Position numbers and translations under genes: made by a program. Below the pieces are notes generated by a model. It searched no databases. It was given only the letters and a program-made list of their open reading frames with translations, and was not told the origin of the DNA. Positions 51,681 to 60,923 of a stretch of 64,000 bases of DNA are shown here, piece by piece (positions within the stretch are counted from its first letter, which is position 1; each line of letters begins with the position of its first letter). The DNA is from Phosphitispora fastidiosa (GTDB taxonomy: Bacteria; Bacillota; Thermincolia; Thermincolales; UBA2595), in contig NZ_JAHHUL010000001.1 of assembly GCF_019008365.1 (NCBI RefSeq), positions 372,001-436,000 of the forward strand, read 5' to 3'.

Positions 51681-52583
51681 TTTCATAACTTCAAGAGCTA
51701 TAGCGCCAACAGGGTTTGGCTCCAGCTCCAGTACTCTGGCCTTAATTCCGCTTTGCAGAAAGGTATCTTTCATTACAGAAGCAATCAAATCAGTATTATG
51801 GTCACAGAAGGCAATCAAGGTTGGCCCTGCTCCGCTCAACGATATCCCCCGGGCCCCTGCCAGTTTAGCTGCTGCAAAAACCCGCTTCATGCCAGGCACC
51901 AGGTTTGCCCTGTAGGGCTGATGTATCCTATCATCCATTGCTGTAGCCAGAAGAGTGAAGTCCTGCTTCATCAAAGCAGTAACCAGAAGAGCTGTTCTGC
52001 CAATATTATAAACGGCATCAGAAAGAGATACTGACTGTGGCAGCACCTCCCGGGCAAGTTTGGTGGGCAGTACAAAATCCGGGATAGCCACAATACATTT
52101 GAGTTTAGCCGGTGGTTCAATTTTGGAGTACTTCACTTCCCCATCAGCCTGTGCTGAAACAACTATCCCCCCAACAAGAGCCGGAGCCACATTGTCCGGA
52201 TGTCCCTCAATTTCTGTGGCCAGATTAATTAACGCCTTCTCCCCAAGGCGGTTTCCTGACAGGATATTTGCCGCTAACAGCCCCCCCACTATTGCGGAAG
52301 CGCTGCTGCCTAAACCCCTGGCAACAGGAATATTGTTTATTATTTTTATCCTTAGGCCTCGTGGTTCATAACCCGTATGCTTGAAAACCCTTAAGGCAGC
52401 GATATACACAATATTGCCGGGGTCACGGGGTATTTTTTCCGCACCGTCTCCCTCAACATCAATCTGCAGCCCGGCGCGGGTCTCTTCCATCTCCACAATG
52501 TTGAACAGTTTTAGGGCCATGCCCAAGGTATCAAAACCCGGACCCATATTAGCCGTAGTGGCCGGTATCTGAACTCGAATCAT
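51678..52583 (-). CDS. thrB: Homoserine kinase
   Basis: A 301-residue GHMP kinase that phosphorylates homoserine for threonine synthesis. TTANMGPGFDTLG at the N-terminus and the ATP loop PVARGLGSSASAIVGG are intact, and GARGISLSGAGPT lies near the end. The ATG at 52583 follows GGAGG at good distance. Third gene of the ACT-hom-thrB run; thrC is absent. Confidence 0.95.
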   Translation of the reverse strand: MIRVQIPATTANMGPGFDTLGMALKLFNIVEMEETRAGLQIDVEGDGAEKIPRDPGNIVYIAALRVFKHTGYEPRGLRIKIINNIPVARGLGSSASAIVGGLLAANILSGNRLGEKALINLATEIEGHPDNVAPALVGGIVVSAQADGEVKYSKIEPPAKLKCIVAIPDFVLPTKLAREVLPQSVSLSDAVYNIGRTALLVTALMKQDFTLLATAMDDRIHQPYRANLVPGMKRVFAAAKLAGARGISLSGAGPTLIAFCDHNTDLIASVMKDTFLQSGIKARVLELEPNPVGAIALEVMK

Positions 52584-52607
52584 TTCCAATCCTCCGAAAT
52601 CTGCCGC

Positions 52608-53900
52608 TTATTCGCCCTCAACTCTGATAACATTACATATCTCTTCAACTATAGACAATCCTCCGATAATTTTCAAGGCATCCTGAATATTTTTTTCCAG
52701 TACGTCATGGGTAACCCATACAATTTCAGCCAGACTTCCGATATTCCTCTTCTGAATCACCGAATCCAAGCTTACTTCCTGGTTACCAAATACACTGGCA
52801 ATAGCCGCCAATACACCCGTTCTATCCAAGACCTTCATACGCACATAGAACTTGGCCTTGGTATCCCCGATATCTCTGATAATCTTATTATCATAACAGG
52901 TACAGGCAATACGTCCCCTGACATTCATGATTTTATTTCGGGCGGCATCTATAACATCTCCTACCACCGCAGATGCAGTGGGCAGTTCACCAGCCCCACG
53001 CCCATAAAACATAACATCTCCAACAGCATCACCCTGGATAAAAATGGCATTAAAAACATCATTTACCGATGCCAGGGGATGGCTCTGTGGAATAAACGTG
53101 GGATGAACCCTGACTTCGATTTCGCCATCAGTCTCTTTCCCTATTGCCAGGAGCTTGACAACATAGTTCAATTCCTTGGCATACATGATATCCCTTGCAG
53201 TAATTTTAGAAATACCTTCACAGTAAACATCCTTGAAGGAAACCCTGGTATTAAAAGCAATAGATGATAGAATGGCCAGTTTGCGGGCAGAGTCATATCC
53301 CTCAACATCAGAAGTAGGGTCAGCCTCAGCATAGCCCTTCTCCTGAGCTTCTGTCAATACATCTGCATAATTGCTGCCATCCTGGCTCATTTTGGTTAAC
53401 ATATAATTGGTCGTCCCATTAACTATTCCGTAAATAGCCTTGATTTGGTTGCCTGACAGGCCTTCCTTTAATGGGTGGATTATGGGAATTCCACCACCTA
53501 CACTGGCCTCAAACAGTAAATCAACCTTGTTTTTTCCAGCAGCGCCGAAAAGTTCCTCACCATCCTGAGCCAGCAGGTCTTTATTTGCAGTAACAACACT
53601 CTTCCCAGCCTGCATTGCTCTCAGGATAAGTTCCCTGGATAGGGTAGTTCCCCCAATAACCTCAATTACAATATCAATATCCTTATCATTGATAATATCA
53701 TCCGGATTTTTAGTCAGGACAGCTTTCGGGACACCGGCTTTTTGCGCTTTCTCAAAATCAATTTCCAGGACCTTCTTAATCTTTATATCAATACCGGCCC
53801 TTTTCCGGATAATATCCTGGTTGTTGTTTAAAACCTTCCATACTCCACCACCAACAGTGCCGCAGCCTAACAAAGCTGCCTGAATGCATTTCCCTCCCAT
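52608..53900 (-). CDS. hom: Homoserine dehydrogenase
   Basis: A 430-residue enzyme with NAD(P)-binding GCGTVGGGV, catalytic-domain blocks and a C-terminal ACT domain (VLDRTGVLAAIASVFG) for feedback control. It reduces aspartate semialdehyde to homoserine. The ATG at 53900 follows AAAAGGAGGG. It lies between the ACT gene and thrB. Confidence 0.95.
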   Translation of the reverse strand: MGGKCIQAALLGCGTVGGGVWKVLNNNQDIIRKRAGIDIKIKKVLEIDFEKAQKAGVPKAVLTKNPDDIINDKDIDIVIEVIGGTTLSRELILRAMQAGKSVVTANKDLLAQDGEELFGAAGKNKVDLLFEASVGGGIPIIHPLKEGLSGNQIKAIYGIVNGTTNYMLTKMSQDGSNYADVLTEAQEKGYAEADPTSDVEGYDSARKLAILSSIAFNTRVSFKDVYCEGISKITARDIMYAKELNYVVKLLAIGKETDGEIEVRVHPTFIPQSHPLASVNDVFNAIFIQGDAVGDVMFYGRGAGELPTASAVVGDVIDAARNKIMNVRGRIACTCYDNKIIRDIGDTKAKFYVRMKVLDRTGVLAAIASVFGNQEVSLDSVIQKRNIGSLAEIVWVTHDVLEKNIQDALKIIGGLSIVEEICNVIRVEGE

Positions 53901-53926
53901 TTTTAGCCCTCCTTTTAGTGTCAATG

Positions 53927-54376
53927 CTAACTCTGTCCGATTACTTCAACTTTTTTTACACCCTTAATGAGGCCAACCGCCTGTAAAAGAGTGGCTACAG
54001 GCACGGTCATCCCGGCTGTATCTATGGATACAGTCGCATTGGCAAGTCCCTGTAATGGGATACCCTGGTTAATTGTCAGGATATTACCCTGTTCTGCCGC
54101 TATTGTATTCAAAATGGTAGACAGGACTCCTGACTTGTGTTCCAGGAGAAGAGATACAGTAACAATCTTGTTATGTACCGCCCGATGAAAAGGAAATACG
54201 CCATCGCGATATTTATAAAAAGCGCTTTTTGACATTCCAACTTTCTGCACAGCTGTATTTACAGTCCCAGCTTCGCCACGGGCTATTATTTCTTTAACAT
54301 CTGCAGTCTTTTTAATTGCCTCAGGCAAAATATCCACAGCAACGATATAATATTGCCTGGCCTCTTCTCTCACCAT
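53927..54376 (-). CDS. ACT domain protein (UPF0735/PheB-like)
   Basis: A 149-residue protein: N-terminal segment with YYIVAVDILPEAIKKT and a helix-turn-helix-like GMSKSAFYKYRDGVFPF, then an ACT domain (LLEHKSGVLSTILNTIAAEQGNILTI). The family is usually encoded before hom in Firmicutes and may sense an amino acid; function is unproven. It is preceded by a consensus-like promoter. Confidence 0.88.
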   Translation of the reverse strand: MVREEARQYYIVAVDILPEAIKKTADVKEIIARGEAGTVNTAVQKVGMSKSAFYKYRDGVFPFHRAVHNKIVTVSLLLEHKSGVLSTILNTIAAEQGNILTINQGIPLQGLANATVSIDTAGMTVPVATLLQAVGLIKGVKKVEVIGQS

Positions 54377-54434
54377 ATGTCGCCACCGTCTCTCCCACGC
54401 GGAATATCATCCACCATGCACGGACTTTCTCTAA

Positions 54435-54463
54435 AGTATACCATCTGTATGAAAAAATATCAA
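54435..54463 (-). promoter_or_regulatory. Promoter of the ACT-hom-thrB run
   Basis: On the minus strand TTGATA (54458-54463), 17-base spacer, TATACT (54435-54440), about 60 bases before the ACT gene start. Confidence 0.75.
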
Positions 54464-54484
54464 GCCAATTTCCCGAAGAAAAAT

Positions 54485-54512
54485 ATAGAAAAACGGGCGG
54501 GATTTCCCGCCC
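54485..54512 (-). terminator. Terminator downstream of the BASS transporter and element C
   Basis: GGGCGGG-ATTT-CCCGCCC hairpin with GTTTTTCTATATTTTT following on the minus strand. It would end the transporter transcript after the structured element at 54560-54678. Confidence 0.75.
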
Positions 54513-54559
54513 TTCAGGATGTTGACAAAGTCAGTGATTTTAAGCTTAAAATGTTATAA

Positions 54560-54678
54560 GACAGGGGTAGATGAATTCCTCCGGCGGGCTACATCTCCGC
54601 CGGCAGCAGCTCCCGCTTCGCCGGTCGCTGGCCGGTCGGACGACAGACTCCGCCATCCGGAACACATCTACCCCTGTC
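54560..54678 (-). repeat. Structured intergenic element, copy C
   Basis: Perfect 14-bp arms (54560-54573 and 54665-54678). On the minus strand the order is arm, GTTCCGGA, stem strand GGCGG (54654-54650 complement), AGTCTG, AAGCGGGAGC, GTAGC, partner strand CCGCC (54587-54583 complement), GGAGGAAT, arm, as in 27770-27890. The stems differ but stay paired. It lies 40 bases downstream of the transporter gene in the same direction. Confidence 0.8.
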
Positions 54679-54718
54679 CATATTAGAATTTAATGCTTAA
54701 AATATGAGGCTGACTTTC

Positions 54719-55699
54719 CTACTTTTCTGCCGGTGCGGTCCTTTCCCCGATGAAACCATACCTTTCATTCAACTTGCCGTACCAGGCAGCGGTCTGTACC
54801 TGGATGATAAATGCCAGGGTAACAATCAGTCCCGCCTTAACACCAAATGAAGCCAGGGCTACTCCCAGAGAGATAGACAGGTTCCGCATCACCGTACCAT
54901 AGACCAATGCAATGGCATCTTCCCTGCCGAAAAAGGCCCTGCCGGCAACAGTACTGATAAGAAAATTGAATACATAAAACAGGAGCAGAACTATAAACCC
55001 TGTTATAATCAGATCAGGCTGGCTGATTATCATCCTGGCCTTCATGCTGATACTGGAAAATATGATCAGGAGCATGGCCCACTGGCTGAAACTGGGCAGA
55101 AGAGGCTTGAGCCTTGCCTGAAATTCCTTGGGTTCCATCCTTTTCATGAGGAACTTGAACGTTAAATTACCTAATATAAGCGGCAAAAAGACAATAACCG
55201 ATATGGTGAAAAACAATTGAGTAATATTAATCGGGACCATTTTGCCTACCATGACAAGCAAGTACCAAGGGGCCAGCAGTGAACCTGTAATTAACCCTAC
55301 AGCAGTCATTTTGATGGCTGCAGGAACATTCCCCTTAAATATCATAGTCCAGGATATAGTCATCCCACTGGTAGGCAGCAGAGATGCCAGAGCCAGTCCG
55401 GCGATCATTTCGGGTTGTTCAGGCAGCAACAGGATACCCAGCATATACGCCAGCAGCGGAATAATCACGAAGTTTATTGCCAGTGAAAACCCCAATACCC
55501 TGATATGTGTAAGATTATAGGCCTCCTGAACCTTGAAACCTATCATAGTGGGATAAATCATCAAGAAAGTTAAAGGCAGAATTACTGCTTTGAGAAAAGA
55601 GGTATCGGTATAGTACCCGGTAATAAACCCCGCAAGCAACGTAACCGGTATAGCTACAATTAGATTCTTTGAAGGAAAGTGAAAAATTTTGGTTAACAT
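54719..55699 (-). CDS. BASS-family transporter (arsenite/bile-acid symporter-like)
   Basis: A 326-residue protein with about ten membrane helices and the family feature LASLLPTSGMTISWT in a broken helix region. It is near ACR3-type arsenite carriers and bile-acid/sodium symporters; the ACR3 cysteine is not evident, so the substrate is uncertain. A consensus promoter and a CsoR-type operator precede it, suggesting control by metal or sulfur stress. The start at 55699 has a GGGG-type site upstream. Confidence 0.78.
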   Translation of the reverse strand: MLTKIFHFPSKNLIVAIPVTLLAGFITGYYTDTSFLKAVILPLTFLMIYPTMIGFKVQEAYNLTHIRVLGFSLAINFVIIPLLAYMLGILLLPEQPEMIAGLALASLLPTSGMTISWTMIFKGNVPAAIKMTAVGLITGSLLAPWYLLVMVGKMVPINITQLFFTISVIVFLPLILGNLTFKFLMKRMEPKEFQARLKPLLPSFSQWAMLLIIFSSISMKARMIISQPDLIITGFIVLLLFYVFNFLISTVAGRAFFGREDAIALVYGTVMRNLSISLGVALASFGVKAGLIVTLAFIIQVQTAAWYGKLNERYGFIGERTAPAEK

Positions 55700-55751
55700 A
55701 TTAATCCCCTTTCTGGCAATATCCTGCCCCGGAAAAGCCGGAATTAGTCTT

Positions 55752-55768
55752 ATACCCCCCAGGGGTAT
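55752..55768. promoter_or_regulatory. CsoR/CstR-type operator
   Basis: ATACCCC-CCA-GGGGTAT, a 17-bp inverted repeat with the G/C-tract form used by CsoR-family repressors. It begins nine bases downstream of the -10 box of the transporter promoter. No csoR gene is visible in the window. Confidence 0.7.
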
Positions 55769-55776
55769 TTTCCTAG

Positions 55777-55806
55777 ATTATACTCTGCGTATCTCTCATC
55801 TGTCAA
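55777..55806 (-). promoter_or_regulatory. Consensus promoter of the BASS transporter
   Basis: On the minus strand TTGACA (55801-55806), 18-base spacer, TATAAT (55777-55782): both boxes perfect. Such a strong promoter next to an operator implies tight repression. Confidence 0.88.
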
Positions 55807-55831
55807 GGTAGAAAGGGTAAAAAACGAAAAC

Positions 55832-55856
55832 AAAAAAAGCCCTTGTTAAAGGACTC
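55832..55856 (-). terminator. Terminator of oppABC
   Basis: On the minus strand AGTCCTT and AAGGGCT pair (one G-T) across a four-base loop and run into TTTTTTTG, seven bases after oppC. Confidence 0.78.
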
Positions 55857-55862
55857 TAAGAT

Positions 55863-56687
55863 TCAACAGCGGTCAAGGGCATCCCTCAGGCCATTGCCCC
55901 AGAAGTAGAAGGCCATTATGGTAATACTGATAAATAAAGCGGGGAAAAACAACTGCCAGGGATAAAGACCTATCGTGCCAATCCCTTCACTGACAAGCAC
56001 CCCCCAGCTGGCTTTGGGAATACTTACTCCCAGTCCGAGAAAACTCAGAAATGCCTCTGCAAAGATTGCTTCAGGTATGCCAAATATCATAGTTACCATC
56101 ACAGGCCCAGCAGTGTTGGGGATAATATGCCGGAAAAGCACCTGCCCGGTGCCGGCTCCGATAGATTTCGCCGCCAGTACATACTCCCTCTCTTTTAGGC
56201 TGAGCACCTGGGCTCTAACAATTCTCGCCATGTTCATCCAACCGGTAATACCCAGGGCCGCAAAGACGGTTATCAAGCCCGGTTCGATTACAACCATCAA
56301 TAGGATTACATACAGAATAAAAGGAACGGCAGAAAAAATATCCACAATCCGCATCATGATATCATCTGTTCTGCCTCCGGCATAACCGGAATACCCGCCA
56401 TATGCAATTCCTAACAGACCGCTGACGATACAAGCCAAAATACCTACTGCCAGTGAAATTCTTGCTCCATAGCAGACCCGTGTGAACAAGTCCCTCCCAA
56501 GGCTGTCTGTGCCAAACCAATGGTCCCCGCCAGGCCCCAGGTTAGCGTTCTCCAGGTCTTGGCCCGCATAAGAATAGCCGCTGACAGCCGGCCCAGCCAA
56601 AGCCATAATTACCAGCAGTCCTATTACCATCATCCCCAGCACCGCCGGTTTATTTCTTTTTAAAACAGTCCAGGCGGCATAGTTCAT
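55863..56687 (-). CDS. oppC: Oligopeptide ABC transporter permease OppC
   Basis: A 274-residue permease with about six membrane helices, the N-terminal HWFGTDSLGRDLFTR motif of the family and the EAA loop EYVLAAKSIGAGTGQVL. It overlaps oppB by four bases. No oppD or oppF ATPase gene follows; a terminator and the transporter at 54719 come next. Confidence 0.92.
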   Translation of the reverse strand: MNYAAWTVLKRNKPAVLGMMVIGLLVIMALAGPAVSGYSYAGQDLENANLGPGGDHWFGTDSLGRDLFTRVCYGARISLAVGILACIVSGLLGIAYGGYSGYAGGRTDDIMMRIVDIFSAVPFILYVILLMVVIEPGLITVFAALGITGWMNMARIVRAQVLSLKEREYVLAAKSIGAGTGQVLFRHIIPNTAGPVMVTMIFGIPEAIFAEAFLSFLGLGVSIPKASWGVLVSEGIGTIGLYPWQLFFPALFISITIMAFYFWGNGLRDALDRC

Positions 56688-57631
56688 CCCTTCAACCTCC
56701 CAGACCCGCTCAGGCTTATCCTGGGGTCTACCAGCACAAACACAATATCAATAATAAAGTTTATGGCCAGGAGAACTGCACTATAAAATAAAGTAACCCC
56801 CATGATTACGGTATAGTCCCTGTTTGTAATACTAGTAACAAAATATTCCCCCAACCCAGGTATAGCAAAAACCTTTTCAATCACAAAACTCCCGGTCAAT
56901 ACACTGGCAGTCATTGGCCCCAGGTAAGCAATAACCGGTATCAGGGCATTTCTAATCCCATGTCGATAAACAACAGCCTTTTTGGATAGTCCTTTGGCCA
57001 GAGCAGTCCTGATATAGTCCTGGCGGAGAACCTCCAGCATGCTGGAACGCATCAGGGCAGCAATAAATGCTGTCGGACCGGCGGCCAGCGCCAGTGTAGG
57101 GAGTACCAGGTGTTCGGCGGTACCCCACATGGCAGGTGGAAACCAACCCAGCTTGAGTGAAAACACATAAATAAGAAGCGGGGCCATCACGAACCCCGGA
57201 ATGGAATAATTAAGCGCTGCCAAGCCTACTGCCAGGAAATCCTGCCATTTGTTGTGGTTTAATGCAGCAAAAATTCCCAGGGAACATCCAGCAGTAACCG
57301 CAATACAGACAGCTGCTATGCCCAGGGTGGCCGAAACGGGAAAACCTTCCCGGATAAGTTCATTTACAGTCCTGTCCGGATATTTAAAAGAAGGGCCAAG
57401 ATCCCCGCGGAACAGCCCTCCCAAATAGTCCGCATACTGCTTCCAAAGCGGCTGATCCAAGTGGTATCTGGCATTAAGATTGTTGATTACCTCAGGGGGA
57501 AGCTGCTTTTCAGAGGCAAAGGGGCCGCCAGGAACAGCGTGCATCAGAAAAAACACCAGTGTTGCAATTGTCAACAGACCCAGCAGGCTGTTTACCAACC
57601 TGCGCATAATATATCCAGCCAAGGTCTCCAC
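56684..57631 (-). CDS. oppB: Oligopeptide ABC transporter permease OppB
   Basis: A 315-residue permease with about six membrane helices, MHAVPGGPF near the N-terminus and the EAA loop DYIRTALAKGLSKKAVVYRH. GTG at 57631, TTG at 57622 or ATG at 57607 could be the start; the first is kept. Second gene of oppABC. Confidence 0.92.
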   Translation of the reverse strand: METLAGYIMRRLVNSLLGLLTIATLVFFLMHAVPGGPFASEKQLPPEVINNLNARYHLDQPLWKQYADYLGGLFRGDLGPSFKYPDRTVNELIREGFPVSATLGIAAVCIAVTAGCSLGIFAALNHNKWQDFLAVGLAALNYSIPGFVMAPLLIYVFSLKLGWFPPAMWGTAEHLVLPTLALAAGPTAFIAALMRSSMLEVLRQDYIRTALAKGLSKKAVVYRHGIRNALIPVIAYLGPMTASVLTGSFVIEKVFAIPGLGEYFVTSITNRDYTVIMGVTLFYSAVLLAINFIIDIVFVLVDPRISLSGSGRLKG

Positions 57632-57632
57632 C

Positions 57633-59246
57633 CTATTCTACATATGCATTCCTAAAATCGGCATAAGTCCCAAAAGGCGGAACAATAATGCCTTGAATAT
57701 TTTCCCGGATAAGATTATCATTGACATAAAAATATAGCGGCATGACCGGCATTTCATTCATAAGAACAGCTTCCGCCTCATGCATTGCCTTCATTCTGAG
57801 AAAGTTATCGCCAGTTCCGTTAGCCTGTGCAATAAGGCTGTCATAGCGGTAATTTGACCATCCTGTAATATTGTTACCCCCGCCGGACAAAAACACATCC
57901 ATAAAGGTCATCGGGTCGAGGTAATCCGGCCCCCATCCTGACCTGGAAATATCATAATTCATGGCTGCCTGGTCTGCCATATAGACCTGCCACTCCTTGG
58001 GAGCAAGCTTAATCTCTATGCCCAGGTTCTGACGCCACATTTCCTGGATGGCCTCAGCTGTCTTACGGTGTCTTTCATTATTGTTAAACTGCAGGGTAAG
58101 CGGTGGAAACCCCCTGCCTTGTGGGTAACCGGCCTCTTCCAATAACCTCCGGGCCGCTGCCACATCTTCGGTAAAATACCGGTTCCCTCCTTTTTCTCTG
58201 AAGTCAACTGCAGCCGGTTCATCAGTGAAACCAAAAGGCACCCAGGCATAAGCAGGTTTCTCTCCTGCCTGAGTCACATGTTGGACTATAGCTGCCCTGT
58301 CAATGGACATCGCCAGGGCCTTTCTGACCTTGGGGTTGTCCAGGGGTTTCCGCTGGGTATTAAACCAAAATATTTCTGCTGAAAGGTCAGGGAAAATACG
58401 GAAATCAGAATCGTGCTTTTTCAACGCAATCTCCTGGGCCGGTGTCCGTTCCACAAAATCGAGTCTGCCGGTTTTGTACATGGCATATGCGGTATTGTCG
58501 TCTTCCAATAGATAAATCTCCAGTTTATCCAATTTTACGTCTCCGGCAGCCCAGTAGTTGGGGTTTTTAACCAGGGTGATTTTTTGCTTATGTTCCCATG
58601 TTTCTAATAAGAACGGCCCATTTCCCACATAGTTTTTCGGCGATGCATACCAGTCAGGATATTTCTCCACTACCTTTGGGTTTACCGGCATCAGAGTCTG
58701 AAAAGCAGTCAGACCAAGAAACTGCCTGGCCGGAGCCTTAAGGGTGACCTCAAGGGTATGGGCATCTTTGGCCTTTACAGCGACATCTTCGGCCGTTCCT
58801 CTGCCGCTGTTGTATTCCTCAGCCCCTTTGATGTAATAAAGCTGGTAAGCATAGTCAGAAGCAGTATCAGGGTTTAAAACCCGCAGCCAGCTAAATCTGA
58901 AGTCTTCTGCAGTTACCGGGTCACCGTTTGACCATTTGGCATCCCGCAGCCTAAATGTATAAACAAGGCCGTCATCAGAAATTTGCCACTCAGCAGCAAT
59001 TCCCGGCTGTGGTCTGTTGGCATCATCATACCTGACCAGACCTTCAAAAAGCGCATTGGCAACAGTGCCTTCGACCATACCGGTCATTTTAGCCGGGTCG
59101 AGAGACTCAGGCTCAGCGCCCAGATTGTACCTGACAACCTGGCTGGCTTTCTGCGGAACGGCAGTTTGTTTCTGAGCCACACCACAACCGGTTACCATTA
59201 TTAAAAAAAGAATCAAGCCTAAAGCCGCGCCCTTTTTATTTATCAC
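57633..59246 (-). CDS. oppA: Oligopeptide-binding lipoprotein OppA
   Basis: A 537-residue SBP_bac_5 protein. Signal peptide with lipobox IMVTGCG (Cys ~22) anchors it to the membrane. GAEPESLDPAKMTGMVEG and the DPMTFMDVF and NDNLIRENI regions are typical of OppA/DppA. It binds peptides outside the cell for OppBC. The start is GTG at 59246. In the 198-base upstream gap an inverted TTGACAT/ATGTCAA pair (59375-59381/59388-59394) lies on the spoIVA side. Confidence 0.92.
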   Translation of the reverse strand: MINKKGAALGLILFLIMVTGCGVAQKQTAVPQKASQVVRYNLGAEPESLDPAKMTGMVEGTVANALFEGLVRYDDANRPQPGIAAEWQISDDGLVYTFRLRDAKWSNGDPVTAEDFRFSWLRVLNPDTASDYAYQLYYIKGAEEYNSGRGTAEDVAVKAKDAHTLEVTLKAPARQFLGLTAFQTLMPVNPKVVEKYPDWYASPKNYVGNGPFLLETWEHKQKITLVKNPNYWAAGDVKLDKLEIYLLEDDNTAYAMYKTGRLDFVERTPAQEIALKKHDSDFRIFPDLSAEIFWFNTQRKPLDNPKVRKALAMSIDRAAIVQHVTQAGEKPAYAWVPFGFTDEPAAVDFREKGGNRYFTEDVAAARRLLEEAGYPQGRGFPPLTLQFNNNERHRKTAEAIQEMWRQNLGIEIKLAPKEWQVYMADQAAMNYDISRSGWGPDYLDPMTFMDVFLSGGGNNITGWSNYRYDSLIAQANGTGDNFLRMKAMHEAEAVLMNEMPVMPLYFYVNDNLIRENIQGIIVPPFGTYADFRNAYVE

Positions 59247-59444
59247 TGAATCCCGCGCCCCCTTAAAAATAAATGCTTAAATTGCCTATCACTTCGACAT
59301 ATATCGCTAAATTCCTCCTAATTATTCCAGTGTGACCGGAATTCAGTTAATTAATAAACCCGTCCTAACCGGCATTGACATCACAATATGTCAAAACACG
59401 TTTAAAACGGGTTATATATGCTTTAGCCTGCAATCGGCATCAGA

Positions 59445-60923
59445 TTAAATTATTATACAGATTAGGCCTCCACTGCCGTCATTGACAATCCTCTGCAGGG
59501 TTTCCTGGAGTTTGGCCTGGGCATTTTCCGGCATCCGGTGCAGTTTGTTTTGGATGCCTTCCCTGACCAGGTCATGGAGTGATTTGCCGAAAATGTTTGA
59601 CTCCCAGATTTTTTGCGGGTTTTCCTCAAATTCATTGAGCATGTACCGAACCAATTCCTCACACTGTTTTTCGGTACCTATTATAGGAGTCAGTTCAGTG
59701 GTAATGTCAGCCCTGATAATATGAAGGGACGGGGCGCTTGCCTTAAGCCTGACACCAAACCTGCTGCCCTGACGAATCAGTTCCGGTTCTTCCAGGTTCA
59801 TTTCATCGAGACGCGGGGTTACCACACCATATCCACTTTCCTTTACTTCATTAAGGGCTGAAGCGACCTTGTCAAACTCCTTCTTCGCAAAGCTGAGGTC
59901 TCTCATCAGGCGCAGCAGGGTATGTTCACCTTCAATTTCAAAACCGGAGACCTCCTGGAGAATCTGGTAAAACATGCCCTCCTCAGCATCCATGTCGATA
60001 GTGGCAATACCTGTGCCCATATTCATTTCACTAAGGTTTACCATCCCAACAAAATCAAAAGTCCCCAGCTGGTCAACCGCATTATCAATATCCCTCAACC
60101 GGCGGACTTCCCTTACGGTATTACGTACAGCGTCCTCAAACTTTTCACGAAGCCAGTGCTTCTCTTCCAACTCCTCGATCCACTTGGGGAGGGTAATATT
60201 AACTTCATTTACCGGGAATTCGTAAAGGATTTCTTCAAGAATTTCCAGGATATCCTCCGGCATCATTTCGGCCACATCCATACTCAGGACAGGAACATTG
60301 TACTTTTCCCGCAGCGACTCCGCAAGTTCCTGGGTTTCGGGAGCTTTGGGCTTGATAGAATTCAAGACGACAATGAAGGGTTTGTCAAGTTCCTTAAGTT
60401 CTTCCACTACCCTTTCTTCGGCAGGAATGTAATTAGCTCTGGGAATCTCGGTGATACTCCCATCGGTGGTAACTACCAACCCGATTGTTGAATGGTCGGC
60501 AATAACCTTCCGGGTTCCCATTTCCGCTGCCTCCTGAAAGGGTATCTCCTCATCAAACCAGGGGGTTCGAACCATTCTCGGGCCATCATTTTCCTCATAG
60601 CCCAAGGCTCCTTCCACGGAATAACCAACACAGTCGACAACCCGCATTTTCACCTTCAAGCTGGCGCTCACAGGAATCTCCACAGCTTCCTGGGGTATAA
60701 ACTTGGGTTCGGTCGTCATTATCGTCCGTCCGGCGCCGCTTTGCGGCAGTTCATCCCTGGCCCTCTCCCTGTCATGCACATTCTTAATATTATTGATAAC
60801 CAACAGGTCCATAAAACGCTTAATAAAAGTTGACTTACCAGTCCTCACCGGGCCGACGACACCCAAATAGATGTCTCCCCCGGTTCTCTCAGCTATGTCC
60901 CGAAAGATGTCCAGTTTTTCCAA
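59445..60923 (-). CDS. spoIVA: Stage IV sporulation protein A
   Basis: A 492-residue ATPase that polymerises on the forespore surface as the basement layer of the coat. Walker A GPVRTGKST lies at ~24-32, and TTEPKFIPQEAVEI and VVDCVGYSVEGALGYEE are signature blocks. The C-terminal IVNDGSGGLICIII tail is typical. It starts with TTG after AAAGGAG. A mother-cell (sigma-E) promoter is expected but I could not identify one with confidence. Confidence 0.97.
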   Translation of the reverse strand: MEKLDIFRDIAERTGGDIYLGVVGPVRTGKSTFIKRFMDLLVINNIKNVHDRERARDELPQSGAGRTIMTTEPKFIPQEAVEIPVSASLKVKMRVVDCVGYSVEGALGYEENDGPRMVRTPWFDEEIPFQEAAEMGTRKVIADHSTIGLVVTTDGSITEIPRANYIPAEERVVEELKELDKPFIVVLNSIKPKAPETQELAESLREKYNVPVLSMDVAEMMPEDILEILEEILYEFPVNEVNITLPKWIEELEEKHWLREKFEDAVRNTVREVRRLRDIDNAVDQLGTFDFVGMVNLSEMNMGTGIATIDMDAEEGMFYQILQEVSGFEIEGEHTLLRLMRDLSFAKKEFDKVASALNEVKESGYGVVTPRLDEMNLEEPELIRQGSRFGVRLKASAPSLHIIRADITTELTPIIGTEKQCEELVRYMLNEFEENPQKIWESNIFGKSLHDLVREGIQNKLHRMPENAQAKLQETLQRIVNDGSGGLICIII

